Of a stretch of 30,579 nt of DNA, positions 15,420 through 22,952 are shown one piece after another. Both the position numbers and the translations under genes were made by a program. The notes under the pieces were generated by a model. That model made no database searches. It saw only the letters and a program-made list of their open reading frames with translations, and was not told the origin of the DNA. The DNA comes from Emticicia sp043780375 (GTDB lineage: Bacteria; Bacteroidota; Bacteroidia; Cytophagales; Spirosomataceae). Position 1 is the stretch's first letter, and each line of letters begins with the position of its first letter. The stretch is taken from assembly GCF_043780375.1 (NCBI RefSeq), contig NZ_JAYWCU010000158.1, forward strand, positions 1 through 30,579. Reading direction: 5' to 3'.

Positions 15420-16268
15420 ATGAAGGAAGTTAAATTATATCTTGGTTATGCTGGTTTTTGCAAAGCAAAAGAGAGTCATACGATAAAAGGTGGAGCAAAT
15501 AAAGAAATAAAATTTCAAGCTTTATTCGGACTTATCCAGCATCCACAACAGGGTTGGATATTATATGATACGGGTTATACGACAAGGTTTTATGAATTCA
15601 CAAAAAATTATCCTAATAAAATTTACGCCAATCTTACCAAGGTATTTGTTACTAAAGAAGATGAAATAAAAGCTCAATTGAAGCATTTTAATTTAGAACC
15701 ATCAGCAATAAAGCATATCATTATTACACATTTTCACGCTGACCATGTAGGTGGTTTAAAAGACTTTGATGAGGCGACATTTTATTGTTCAAAAGCAGCC
15801 TATAAACAATTGAAAGAAATAAGTTCGTTTTGGGGCTTTAGCAAAGCGATTTTGAAAGACCTTATTCCCGAAAACTTTGAAGAAAGACTGAAAATAATAG
15901 AAGCGTTTTCAACATCTGTGAATGATGAAATTTTTGGCAAAAAACATGATTTATTTGGTGATGATTCTTTAAATATTTATGATTTACCTGGACACGCCGC
16001 TGGACAAATTGGCGTAGAACTAAAAACTGCGAAGCAAAAGTATTTTCTGATTGCAGATGCTTGTTGGAACAAAAAATCCTACATTGATTTGCTACTTCCA
16101 CCATCAATTGTGCGATTATTTTTTGATTCTTGGCAAAATTTCAAAGATAGCCTTCGGAAAGTAAACAAATTTTACAAAAAGTTTCCTGAAGTTATTATTG
16201 TTCCAACGCATTGTTCAGCAACAACTTCCACCTTGATTTCAAATAATTACGACATCAATGCTCTTTAA
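15420..16268 (+). CDS. Metallo-beta-lactamase-fold hydrolase (lactonase-like)
   Basis: A 282-residue dinuclear-metal hydrolase. All ligands are visible: H104, H106, D108 and H109 in THFHADHVGG, H192 in LPGHAAGQ, D213 in IADACW and H264 in VPTHC. The overall form (YDTGY near residue 50, DLPGHAAGQIG) is close to N-acyl homoserine lactonases and related esterases. In this cluster it may hydrolyse a thioester or a lactone intermediate, a step that OleB performs with another fold in olefin synthesis. Its stop overlaps the next gene by 11 nt, indicating tight translational coupling. Activity on quorum signals is possible but not favoured by the neighbours. Confidence 0.85.
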   Translation: MKEVKLYLGYAGFCKAKESHTIKGGANKEIKFQALFGLIQHPQQGWILYDTGYTTRFYEFTKNYPNKIYANLTKVFVTKEDEIKAQLKHFNLEPSAIKHIIITHFHADHVGGLKDFDEATFYCSKAAYKQLKEISSFWGFSKAILKDLIPENFEERLKIIEAFSTSVNDEIFGKKHDLFGDDSLNIYDLPGHAAGQIGVELKTAKQKYFLIADACWNKKSYIDLLLPPSIVRLFFDSWQNFKDSLRKVNKFYKKFPEVIIVPTHCSATTSTLISNNYDINAL

Positions 16269-17550
16269 ATTATCCATTTTATATTATTTAATAGAAATAA
16301 AACTATCGAAGTGGCTATATATCCACAACATTCGTTTTAGGAGAAATGAGATAATCAAAAAAATGATTCGGCATTGTTCCCACTCTTTATTTTATAAACC
16401 TTTTGCACAAAACAAACGTAATTTCGAGAGCTTTCCAGTCATTAATAAGTCTATTTTTATGGCTAATTTTGATGCAATCAATACTGTAAATATCAAACTT
16501 GAAGAGGCTTTTGAAGTTGCCATAAAATCGGAAGAAAGTCGAAATTTTTCGCCAACAATTTCAGGTATAACCATTGGTTTATCTTCAGGTACGAGTGGAA
16601 ATCGAGGTGTGTTTTTGGCAAGCGAAAAAGAAAGAGCTTATTGGGTGGCTTTGATTTTAGATAGAGTGCTTGGATTTTCATTAAAAAAAAGAAGCATTGC
16701 TTTCTTTCTAAGAGCCAACAGCAATCTTTATGATTCGGTAAAATCGAAATTACTTTTGTTTCATTTTTTTGATTTGCTCAATCCTTTAAATGAACATATC
16801 AAACGCTTAAATGCCTTAAAACCAAACATTTTAGTAGCTCAACCGAGTATGTTGATAGAGTTGGCAAATGCGATTGAAGCAAACAAATTAGACATAAAAC
16901 CAACGAAAGTAATTTCGGTAGCAGAAGTTTTAACGCATGAAGATAATCAGTATTTAGCAAGAATTTTTAAACAAACGATTCACCAAGTTTATCAATGTAC
17001 CGAAGGTTTTTTGGCAAGTTCTTGTGAAAATGGCACACTTCATTTTAATGAAGATTTTCTGATAATTGAAAAAAAATACATTGATAATGAACAAAAGAGA
17101 TTTCATCCAATTATTACTGACTTGAGGCGACAATCTCAACCGATGATTAGGTATGAACTAAATGACATTATTCAGGAAAAAAAAATTTGCTCGTGTGGTA
17201 GTAAGTTTTTGGCCATTGAAGCCATTGAAGGACGCTCGGATGATATTTTAGTATTTAACAATGCTGAAAATGAGGAAATTAAGATTTTTCCTGATTTTTT
17301 TAGACGTGCAATTATATTAGCGGATAGTGAAATAAGTGACTATGCTTTAATTCAAACTGAACCAAAACATTTGCTTCTTTATATCAAAAGTCAGCATGAA
17401 AACTCCTACAAATTAGCCTACGATGCCATACAAAATTTGCTCAAACAAAACGATGTTTTAAACGTAGAAATAACTCAATCAAATCACAATCATACTATTA
17501 AAGGTAATAAACTTAGAAGAATAAAGAATGATGTCAGGAAAGTCAATTAA
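16258..17550 (+). CDS. F390-synthetase-related adenylate-forming enzyme
   Basis: A 430-residue member of the AMP-binding superfamily, of the short phenylacetate-CoA-ligase / coenzyme F390 synthetase-like kind. The P-loop motif is GLSSGTSGNRG (107-117). QVYQCTEGFLASSC, DLRRQSQPMIRYELND and GRSDDILVF are the later adenylate-forming motifs, in order. The N-terminus (about 1-60) is a basic helical stretch typical of the F390-related branch. It would activate a carboxylate as acyl-AMP, for ligation, thioester formation or, as OleC does, ring closure to a beta-lactone. It overlaps both neighbours (11 nt upstream, 23 nt downstream). Whether it transfers to CoA, ACP or an amine is unknown. Confidence 0.8.
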   Translation: MLFKLSILYYLIEIKLSKWLYIHNIRFRRNEIIKKMIRHCSHSLFYKPFAQNKRNFESFPVINKSIFMANFDAINTVNIKLEEAFEVAIKSEESRNFSPTISGITIGLSSGTSGNRGVFLASEKERAYWVALILDRVLGFSLKKRSIAFFLRANSNLYDSVKSKLLLFHFFDLLNPLNEHIKRLNALKPNILVAQPSMLIELANAIEANKLDIKPTKVISVAEVLTHEDNQYLARIFKQTIHQVYQCTEGFLASSCENGTLHFNEDFLIIEKKYIDNEQKRFHPIITDLRRQSQPMIRYELNDIIQEKKICSCGSKFLAIEAIEGRSDDILVFNNAENEEIKIFPDFFRRAIILADSEISDYALIQTEPKHLLLYIKSQHENSYKLAYDAIQNLLKQNDVLNVEITQSNHNHTIKGNKLRRIKNDVRKVN

Positions 17551-18523
17551 AATAGTAGGTTTTGGGAAATACCTTCCACAAGAAGTATTATCTGCCGATT
17601 TAGAACTTAAATATGGTCTTCCTTTAGGTTGGTCTGAGAAATATTCTGGTGTTAAGTCGCGTCATCATATCACATTTGAGTCGATAGGTTATATGGGGGC
17701 TCAAGCTATTGAAAAAGCTTTAGAGAAATGCCAAATGAAGTTAGAAAACATTGATTTGCTCATTTCGGCGAGTGCTGGTTTTGATTATCCATTGCCAAGT
17801 CAATCAAGTATCATTAAGAGCGAACTCAAAGATGGTATGTCGGTGAATATTCCTGCTTTAGATGTAGATTCAAGTTGTTTAAGTTTTGTGAGTGCTTTTG
17901 AAATCGCTTCAAGTTTGCTTGATGGGAAAAAGTACAAGAATATTGTCATTGTTAGTAGCGAAATTGCCTCAACTGGACTAAATCCAAGCAATTGGGAAAC
18001 CTTAACGCTTTTTGGAGATGGAGCGGTAGCAGCAATTTTACAATTCGACCCTGATTCAGATTCGGCTTATATCAAAGGTAATATGCGAACATATTCAGAG
18101 GGTGTTTATGATTCTACTTTTAAAGGGGGAGGCATGAAATTGTTTTTTAAAGACAATCCTTATGACCCCGAGCTGCATTCATTTGCCATGAATGGTCGAA
18201 AACTCTTGCGTTTGGCTAAAAATAAATTACCCGAATTTATTGACGATTTCTTCAAAGATTTACCTATTTCAATGGAAGAAGCAGATACCATTATACCGCA
18301 CCAAGCCTCCAAATTGGGCGTTTCGATTCTGTCAAGTTTATATCGTTTGAAAGAAAACCAAGTGCAGAGTAATCTTTCAACTTATGGCAATTGTATTGCT
18401 GCATCTATTCCGCTTATTTTTCATGATGCAGTTGAGTCGGGAGCTATCAAAAGAGGAGATATTTGTTTCATCATTGGTACGGCGGCAGGCTTTTCGATTG
18501 GAGGGCTTTTATTGAAATTCTAA
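17528..18523 (+). CDS. 3-oxoacyl-ACP synthase III family ketosynthase
   Basis: A 331-residue thiolase-fold condensing enzyme. The catalytic triad is intact: C117 in DVDSSCLSF, H258 in IIPHQAS and N288 in TYGNCIAAS; FGDGAVAAIL and the C-terminal GTAAGFSIGGLLL are typical. The residues around Cys differ from the housekeeping FabH pattern (usually ACAGF), placing it with specialised KAS III/OleA-like enzymes that condense two acyl units or an acyl unit with an unusual extender. The ATG at 17528 is followed by a second ATG at 17531; either may be used. The start lies inside the preceding ligase gene. It is probably the enzyme that builds the carbon skeleton of the cluster's product. Confidence 0.86.
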   Translation: MMSGKSIKIVGFGKYLPQEVLSADLELKYGLPLGWSEKYSGVKSRHHITFESIGYMGAQAIEKALEKCQMKLENIDLLISASAGFDYPLPSQSSIIKSELKDGMSVNIPALDVDSSCLSFVSAFEIASSLLDGKKYKNIVIVSSEIASTGLNPSNWETLTLFGDGAVAAILQFDPDSDSAYIKGNMRTYSEGVYDSTFKGGGMKLFFKDNPYDPELHSFAMNGRKLLRLAKNKLPEFIDDFFKDLPISMEEADTIIPHQASKLGVSILSSLYRLKENQVQSNLSTYGNCIAASIPLIFHDAVESGAIKRGDICFIIGTAAGFSIGGLLLKF

Positions 18524-18539
18524 TTCTTTTCGAAATAAA

Positions 18540-18575
18540 TTTCATTGCCGTCAGCTAAAGCAGACTGGAATGAAA
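18540..18575. repeat. 36-nt imperfect palindrome between the ketosynthase and Rieske genes
   Basis: TTTCATTGCCGTCAGCT and AGCAGACTGGAATGAAA are reverse complements at 14 of 17 positions around a 2-nt centre. There is no T-run, so it is not an ordinary terminator. The shape resembles a repetitive extragenic palindrome (REP-like) unit or an RNA-processing hairpin inside the operon. Copy number in the genome is not visible here. Confidence 0.5.
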
Positions 18576-18629
18576 CCACAAAAATTGTTTTTTTGAACCT
18601 AAACCTATTTCTACAAAATATACAAAAGA

Positions 18630-19667
18630 ATGTTTGATAAAATCGGTGGATTAATAAAATATTGGCATGTAATAGCTTTGTCAGACGAGCTAAAAAAAGG
18701 CAAATCATTCAAACGAAACCTTTACCAAATTCCATTATTGCTATGGCGTGATGAGGATTTGAAGGTGCATGCTTTATTGGATATTTGTGTACATCGAAAA
18801 GCACCCTTAGAAGTGTGTGATTTCAAGAAAAATCATGTTTTATGTCAATATCATGGCTGGAAATATAATGGAGAAGGAAGCCTAATTGATATTCCAAGTT
18901 CACAACATTTGGTTCAAAAAATGAAATGTAAGGTTGATTCATATTCAATAATCGAACAAAATGGTTTCATTTGGATATATTTAGCTACTGAAAATGAAAA
19001 AAACAACCTTCCCGAACCATTGACAGAAGTTGCTGGTAAAGACTGGAAACATTACCAAACTTCGATGATTTTCGAGACAAATGAAGAACTTTTGGTCGAA
19101 AATTTTATGGATGCCACGCATACGCCAATGGTGCATAACAAACTGATTAGAGACAATGATAAAAAAGTAAAGCACACAATCACGATTTTGCAAACCCATG
19201 AAACCGTCCATGTTTCTTATGCCGAAACCAAAGAAAAAATTGGTTTAGGGCTTGATTGGATATTGGGAAAAAATCTTACGATTTCGCATACAGATGAATT
19301 TTTATTGCCAAACTTGGTGAGAGTAAACTATTATATCAATAAAATTCATCGTTTTCAGGCATTTATTGCTTGTACGCCCTTAAAAGATGGGAAAACTATT
19401 GCTTTTGTAAGACTTTCGTTTCAATTCAAATGGTTCAATTATTTGATAAAAATGGTCATTCCTTTTTTAGCCAAAAAAGTATTGAAACAAGATTTTATTA
19501 TTACGCAAAAGCAATTTGTCAATCAACAAATATTTAAGGCAAAATCTGATAATAACATTGATTATGATGCCATGCACAATAAAGTAAAAAAAATAAGAAA
19601 TAATAAAATTAATAATGTGGCATCACGTGAAGAATCAACTACTCAAAAAATTGGTTTGACTTTGTGA
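18630..19667 (+). CDS. Rieske [2Fe-2S] non-haem iron oxygenase
   Basis: A 345-residue Rieske oxygenase alpha-type subunit. The Rieske cluster is bound by C53/H55 in DICVHRKAPL and C72/H75 in LCQYHGWKYNG. The mononuclear iron site is in ENFMDATHTPMVH, with D161 bridging and H164/H169 as ligands. It resembles the group acting on large hydrophobic substrates (sterol, pheophorbide and similar oxygenases) more than benzene-type dioxygenases, judged by length and the single chain without a beta subunit. The window has no dedicated reductase, so it must borrow electrons. In the cluster it probably hydroxylates or desaturates the acyl-derived skeleton. It is separated from the ketosynthase gene by 106 nt that contain the palindrome. 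Confidence 0.86.
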   Translation: MFDKIGGLIKYWHVIALSDELKKGKSFKRNLYQIPLLLWRDEDLKVHALLDICVHRKAPLEVCDFKKNHVLCQYHGWKYNGEGSLIDIPSSQHLVQKMKCKVDSYSIIEQNGFIWIYLATENEKNNLPEPLTEVAGKDWKHYQTSMIFETNEELLVENFMDATHTPMVHNKLIRDNDKKVKHTITILQTHETVHVSYAETKEKIGLGLDWILGKNLTISHTDEFLLPNLVRVNYYINKIHRFQAFIACTPLKDGKTIAFVRLSFQFKWFNYLIKMVIPFLAKKVLKQDFIITQKQFVNQQIFKAKSDNNIDYDAMHNKVKKIRNNKINNVASREESTTQKIGLTL

Positions 19668-19766
19668 TTCGTCCACAGTTTTCAGGGGTGTAGGACAAGT
19701 TTTCAGTCAACAAACCACAGATTTCATTTTTTTACAGGTTTTAAATCATAAATTAAAAAACTACTT

Positions 19767-20846
19767 TTGACAAACTCATTTTTTGAAAAAATAAATTATT
19801 CTGCTTGTAACGAAGACAGTGAATCAGAAAGAAAAGCCTTGCGTTTGACTAAGGAAGATACCATTCTTTGCATTACAGGCAGTGGTGCAAGGCCACTTGA
19901 TTTACTCATTGATAGTCCAAAAAAAATAATTAGCATTGATTTTAATGCTACACAAAATTATCTTTTAGCCTTAAAAATTGCCGCCTACAAATCTTTAAAT
20001 TATTCAGAATTCAAATCTTTTATTGGTTTAGATACAAAATTTTCACGACAAGAAATATATAAGAAAGTAGCAAACTTGCTTTCTTTAGAGGTCAAAACAT
20101 ATTGGGATAAGCACTTTAATCTGATTGAAAATGGACTTCTCTATTGCGGAACTTGGGAGTTAATTCTAAGAACAATGGTAAAATGGGCGTTTTTCAGAAG
20201 AAAAGAAATTAAAAATTTGATGGAATCTCGTACAGTAGAAATTCAGCAAGTTTATTGGACAAAATATTGGAATAATTCTTTGTGGAGATTCTTTTTAAAA
20301 ACCATTTCTAATCGATTTTTATGGACGAAAATTATTAGAGAACCTGGGGCTTTGCTGATTCCAAAAGAATTTGATGTATATGATTATATGAGTTCCCGTA
20401 TGAACTATTTGGCAAATAACCATTTATTAAGAACTAATCATTTTGCCAACCTTTTATTTTATGGCGAATACAAACCTGATTGTCTCTTACCAATTCATCT
20501 CCGAGAAGAGAATTTTGAAATCATTAAAAATCAAGTTGATAAAATCGAAATCGTAACAGATTCGTTGTTGAATGTGCTTGATAATAAAAAACTTGTGGGT
20601 TCAGTAAGTGCTTATTCACTATCAGATTTTTCATCCTATGCTAATGCTGAAATGTACAATGAAATTTGGTATAAAATTGTGAAGAATGCAACGCATGAAA
20701 CAAAGTTTTGCGAGCGTTTCTTCTTGGTAAAAAGAGAGCCTGAAAAACTTAACAAGTTGATTGAAAGAGATTATGTATTAGAAAAGCAACTATGTGACGA
20801 AGACCTTTCTGCCATTTATACTTTTTGTGTGGGGAGAATAAAATAA
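19767..20846 (+). CDS. DUF3419 / BtaA-like S-adenosylmethionine 3-amino-3-carboxypropyl transferase
   Basis: A 359-residue protein of the DUF3419 family, which includes BtaA, the enzyme that moves the 3-amino-3-carboxypropyl group of SAM onto diacylglycerol in betaine-lipid synthesis. The N-terminus FFEKINYSACNEDSESER and the SAM-site segment ILCITGSGARPLDLL followed by ISIDFNATQNYLL are family hallmarks. No ATG is available near the conserved start: an in-frame TAA lies at 19749, and the TTG at 19767 is the best choice. No BtaB-like N-methyltransferase is adjacent. It is the last gene of the cluster, 99 nt after the Rieske gene and before a terminator. Transfer of a homoserine-like headgroup onto the cluster's product is a reasonable inference but untested. 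Confidence 0.78.
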   Translation: MTNSFFEKINYSACNEDSESERKALRLTKEDTILCITGSGARPLDLLIDSPKKIISIDFNATQNYLLALKIAAYKSLNYSEFKSFIGLDTKFSRQEIYKKVANLLSLEVKTYWDKHFNLIENGLLYCGTWELILRTMVKWAFFRRKEIKNLMESRTVEIQQVYWTKYWNNSLWRFFLKTISNRFLWTKIIREPGALLIPKEFDVYDYMSSRMNYLANNHLLRTNHFANLLFYGEYKPDCLLPIHLREENFEIIKNQVDKIEIVTDSLLNVLDNKKLVGSVSAYSLSDFSSYANAEMYNEIWYKIVKNATHETKFCERFFLVKREPEKLNKLIERDYVLEKQLCDEDLSAIYTFCVGRIK

Positions 20847-20869
20847 CTTTCTAAAGTCAATTTATATAC

Positions 20870-20905
20870 AAAAGCCTTCAAAAACTTAATTTTGAAGGCT
20901 TTTTT
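20870..20905. terminator. Bidirectional terminator between the cluster and tRNA-Arg
   Basis: AAAAGCCTTCAAAA pairs with TTTTGAAGGCTTTT around ACTTAA, with a T-run on either strand. It ends the DUF3419 gene on the plus strand and the tRNA transcript on the minus strand. Its 21-nt core (20876-20896) is identical to that of the hairpin at 14275-14315. Confidence 0.88.
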
Positions 20906-20906
20906 G

Positions 20907-20978
20907 TGTCCTCGAAGGGAGTCGAACCCATATCGTCAGAACCGGAATCTAACATTCTATCCATTGAAATACGAGGAC
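20907..20978 (-). tRNA. tRNA-Arg (anticodon CCG)
   Basis: The minus strand folds as a cloverleaf. The acceptor stem GTCCTCG/CGAGGAC has 7 bp with discriminator A. The anticodon arm is TTAGA-TTCCGGT-TCTGA, giving anticodon CCG, which reads the Arg codon CGG. The T-loop is TTCGACT. The D-stem is weak (three pairs) and the T-stem has one T-T mismatch, so the fold is somewhat degenerate. CCA is not encoded. A terminator directly follows its 3' end. tRNA genes are common integration targets, relevant because the biosynthetic cluster ends here. Confidence 0.85.
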
Positions 20979-21092
20979 ATTGTTCGACAAAGTTACAAAA
21001 ATTTTCTTCACTGTTTTAAACCTTTTCTATTCTTCTACATCAAAGAAACATAAAACGCTGAAAACTATTAAACTTAAAAACAAATTACAGCT

Positions 21093-21479
21093 ATGAAAAC
21101 TACCATTAAATTACTCGGATTTGCTCTTGCCTTAACAGCCTTATCAACACTTAACACCAACGCACAATATCGCCGTGACCGTGCCGAAGACCGTCGTGAT
21201 CGCAAAGAAGATGTGCGTGACAAAAAAGAAGACCATAAAGACAAAGCTGAAGACCGTCGTGACCGTGCTGAAGATGTTCGTGACCGAAAAGAGGATATCA
21301 GAGATGCCCGACATAATGGTGGACGAAAAGACCGTCTGGAAGATATTCGAGATGCAAGAGAGGATGTTAGAGATGCAAAAGAAGATGTTAAGGACAGAAA
21401 AGAAGACCGTAAAGACAAAGCTGAAGATGTGCGTGATCGTAAAGAAGACCGCCGAGACCGCCGCAGAGGTACGTGGTAA
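21093..21479 (+). CDS. Small secreted charged heptad-repeat protein
   Basis: A 128-residue protein with signal peptide MKTTIKLLGFALALTALSTL...NAQ. The mature part is almost wholly Arg, Lys, Asp and Glu in a 7-residue repeat of the form D-[RK]-x-E-D-x-[RK] (DRAEDRR, DRKEDVR, DKKEDHK, DKAEDRR and so on), about 13 units, broken once by ARHNGGRK near the middle. The DNA is a diverged 21-bp tandem repeat, so several other frames also stay open; I choose this one for its signal peptide and consistent codon pattern. With opposite charges at regular spacing it should form a long single helix or extended charged polymer in the periplasm or outside the cell. I do not recognise a function. It is monocistronic, with its own terminator. 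Confidence 0.8.
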   Translation: MKTTIKLLGFALALTALSTLNTNAQYRRDRAEDRRDRKEDVRDKKEDHKDKAEDRRDRAEDVRDRKEDIRDARHNGGRKDRLEDIRDAREDVRDAKEDVKDRKEDRKDKAEDVRDRKEDRRDRRRGTW

Positions 21480-21510
21480 AATGATTTGTTTTAAGGGTTT
21501 GAAAACGCAA

Positions 21511-21535
21511 AAAAGACGAGATTTTCTCGTCTTTT
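21511..21535 (+). terminator. Terminator after the heptad-repeat gene
   Basis: AAAAGACGAG and CTCGTCTTTT form a 10-bp stem with an ATTTT loop and a T-rich tail. It lies about 30 nt after the stop at 21479 and can also act for the convergent thioesterase gene. Confidence 0.85.
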
Positions 21536-21576
21536 TCTTTATAGTTTTGATAATCTTCCATTGCAATAAGTCTATT

Positions 21577-22092
21577 TTATGCCATAAAAATCTCTTTCAA
21601 TTCTAATGCTTCTTCGGGTTTCATTCTTCCTGCCAACACAAGTCTTAATTGACGGCGGCGTAACGCTCCTGCATAAAGTTCTTTTTCCACATCGGTTTCA
21701 GGTTCAACGGGTGGTACTTCAATTGGTCTGCCAGTTTGGTCAACGGCTACGAAAGTCAAAAATGCTTTGTTTGTATGTATTTTTGTACCAGCAGGAATAT
21801 TTTCTGCCCATACCTCAACTACTACTTCTAACGACGAATTAAAGGCACGAGTAACTTTTGATTGCAGCGTAACGACACTACCTAAAGGAATAGCTTCTTT
21901 GAACGAAACATTATCGACCGAGGCTGTTACTACGATTCTGTTACAGTGCTTTTGAGCTGCAATTGCTCCTGCAATGTCTAATAATCTCATCAAGTTTCCT
22001 CCCATCAAATTTCCGAGTGTATTCGTATCATTCGGGAAAATCATTTCGGTCATTACAGTGAACGATTCTTGGGCTTTCTTTGGTTTTTGCAT
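21577..22092 (-). CDS. Acyl-CoA thioesterase (hotdog fold)
   Basis: A 171-residue hotdog-fold thioesterase of the YciA / cytosolic acyl-CoA hydrolase type, which releases fatty acid and CoA. The N-terminal FPNDTNTLGNLMGGNLMRLLD includes the conserved N-x-x-G-x-x-x-GG and catalytic Asp region. VTASVDNVSFKEAIPLG forms the core strands, and the tail is basic and helical. It is downstream of and on the same strand as the TPMT-like methyltransferase gene (22 nt gap), so they probably share a transcript. The role is general CoA-ester turnover; a link to the acyl cluster nearby is possible but not needed. Confidence 0.88.
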   Translation of the reverse strand: MQKPKKAQESFTVMTEMIFPNDTNTLGNLMGGNLMRLLDIAGAIAAQKHCNRIVVTASVDNVSFKEAIPLGSVVTLQSKVTRAFNSSLEVVVEVWAENIPAGTKIHTNKAFLTFVAVDQTGRPIEVPPVEPETDVEKELYAGALRRRQLRLVLAGRMKPEEALELKEIFMA

Positions 22093-22114
22093 ATTATATG
22101 TTGATGGTCGATAA

Positions 22115-22711
22115 TTATTTTATTTTTTTTAAGCTTTCCAGACAAATAAATAACTCGTTTCCTGCACGGGGTGGAATGGAATTAAAGCACTCTTCAAAAA
22201 TTTTCAATGTGAAATATGGTTCAAAATAAGATATATATTCAGCTCTTGAACCTCCAAAAGGTGGGCCACCTTCAAAATTACAATCGAATAATAATCCGAC
22301 TAATTTACCTTTGGGGTTTAATAATTCAGACATTTTTTCGGCATAAATTTTTCGTAAATTAGGGTCAATTGCACAAAAAAACGTTTGTTCAATTACCAAA
22401 TCATAGCTTCCCGAATGTTCAAAAAAATCTTGATGAATAACTCGAATACTGCCTTTTTCTATGTGAAATCTTAACTTTTCCTGTAAAATATTGACCAATA
22501 TTCCCGAAATATCAATCAAAGTAATATTTGTAAAACCTTGTTGCAATAAATATTCGGCTTCGTGGGCATTGCCACAACCTGGTATCAAAATCGTGCTATT
22601 TTTATTGGTCAGTTGGTCAAAATATTCCTTTAGAGCAGGGGCTGCTTGACCAATATCCCAACGAGTTTGTTGATTTTCGTAACGCTGACTCCAATATTGG
22701 TCGTTGAGCAT
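22115..22711 (-). CDS. TPMT-like S-adenosylmethionine-dependent methyltransferase
   Basis: A 198-residue methyltransferase of the thiopurine S-methyltransferase-like family. WSQRYENQQTRWDIGQAAPA is the conserved N-terminal substrate region. ILIPGCGNAHEAEYL is SAM motif I, followed by ITLIDIS as the acidic motif II strand and YDLVIEQTFFCAIDP as motif IV. Family members methylate thiols, halides, selenium or tellurium compounds. It is first in a two-gene minus-strand unit with the thioesterase and divergent from tsf. The natural substrate cannot be told. Confidence 0.85.
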   Translation of the reverse strand: MLNDQYWSQRYENQQTRWDIGQAAPALKEYFDQLTNKNSTILIPGCGNAHEAEYLLQQGFTNITLIDISGILVNILQEKLRFHIEKGSIRVIHQDFFEHSGSYDLVIEQTFFCAIDPNLRKIYAEKMSELLNPKGKLVGLLFDCNFEGGPPFGGSRAEYISYFEPYFTLKIFEECFNSIPPRAGNELFICLESLKKIK

Positions 22712-22846
22712 GAGTTTTGATTTTTTCTACAAAACAACTAAATCTTTTGAAGAAAACTATCAGATTAAGCGGGGATAATTAAAAAGAACGCTTGAAGGTT
22801 GGTAAAAAATGATAGAAATTTCTTCATAAATCCATTACAAACTGTA

Positions 22847-22878
22847 TTTGGAATATAACTAAGAAAATCGTAATTTTG
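22847..22878 (+). promoter_or_regulatory. Promoter of tsf
   Basis: TTTG (22847-22850) and TAATTTTG (22871-22878) with a 20-nt spacer match the Bacteroidetes housekeeping promoter pattern TTTG / TAnnTTTG. It leaves a leader of about 67 nt before the ATG at 22953. Confidence 0.75.
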
Positions 22879-22888
22879 CACCCTTGTT

Positions 22889-22915
22889 AGAAATTTCCTA
22901 TAAAATAGGCTTTCT
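22889..22915 (+). other. Leader hairpin upstream of tsf
   Basis: In the predicted tsf leader, CCTAT and ATAGG pair around AAA, extended outward by AGAAA/TTTCT with a small internal loop. It lies soon after the expected transcription start, with no T-run. It could stabilise the mRNA or bind a regulator; this is inference only. Confidence 0.35.
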
Positions 22916-22952
22916 TCAAATATTTTAGAAAACACTTTTTACAAATAAAAAA

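Noticed and set aside
15420..16268. MBL hydrolase as a quorum-quenching lactonase
   Set aside because: The fold and ligands would allow it, but tight overlap with biosynthetic genes and absence of any quorum-sensing gene favour a pathway step.
21074..21606. Three long open frames overlapping the heptad-repeat gene, two of them on the minus strand (up to 143 codons)
   Set aside because: They arise because a 21-bp tandem repeat keeps other frames free of stops. Only the frame at 21093 has a signal peptide and a chemically regular repeat.
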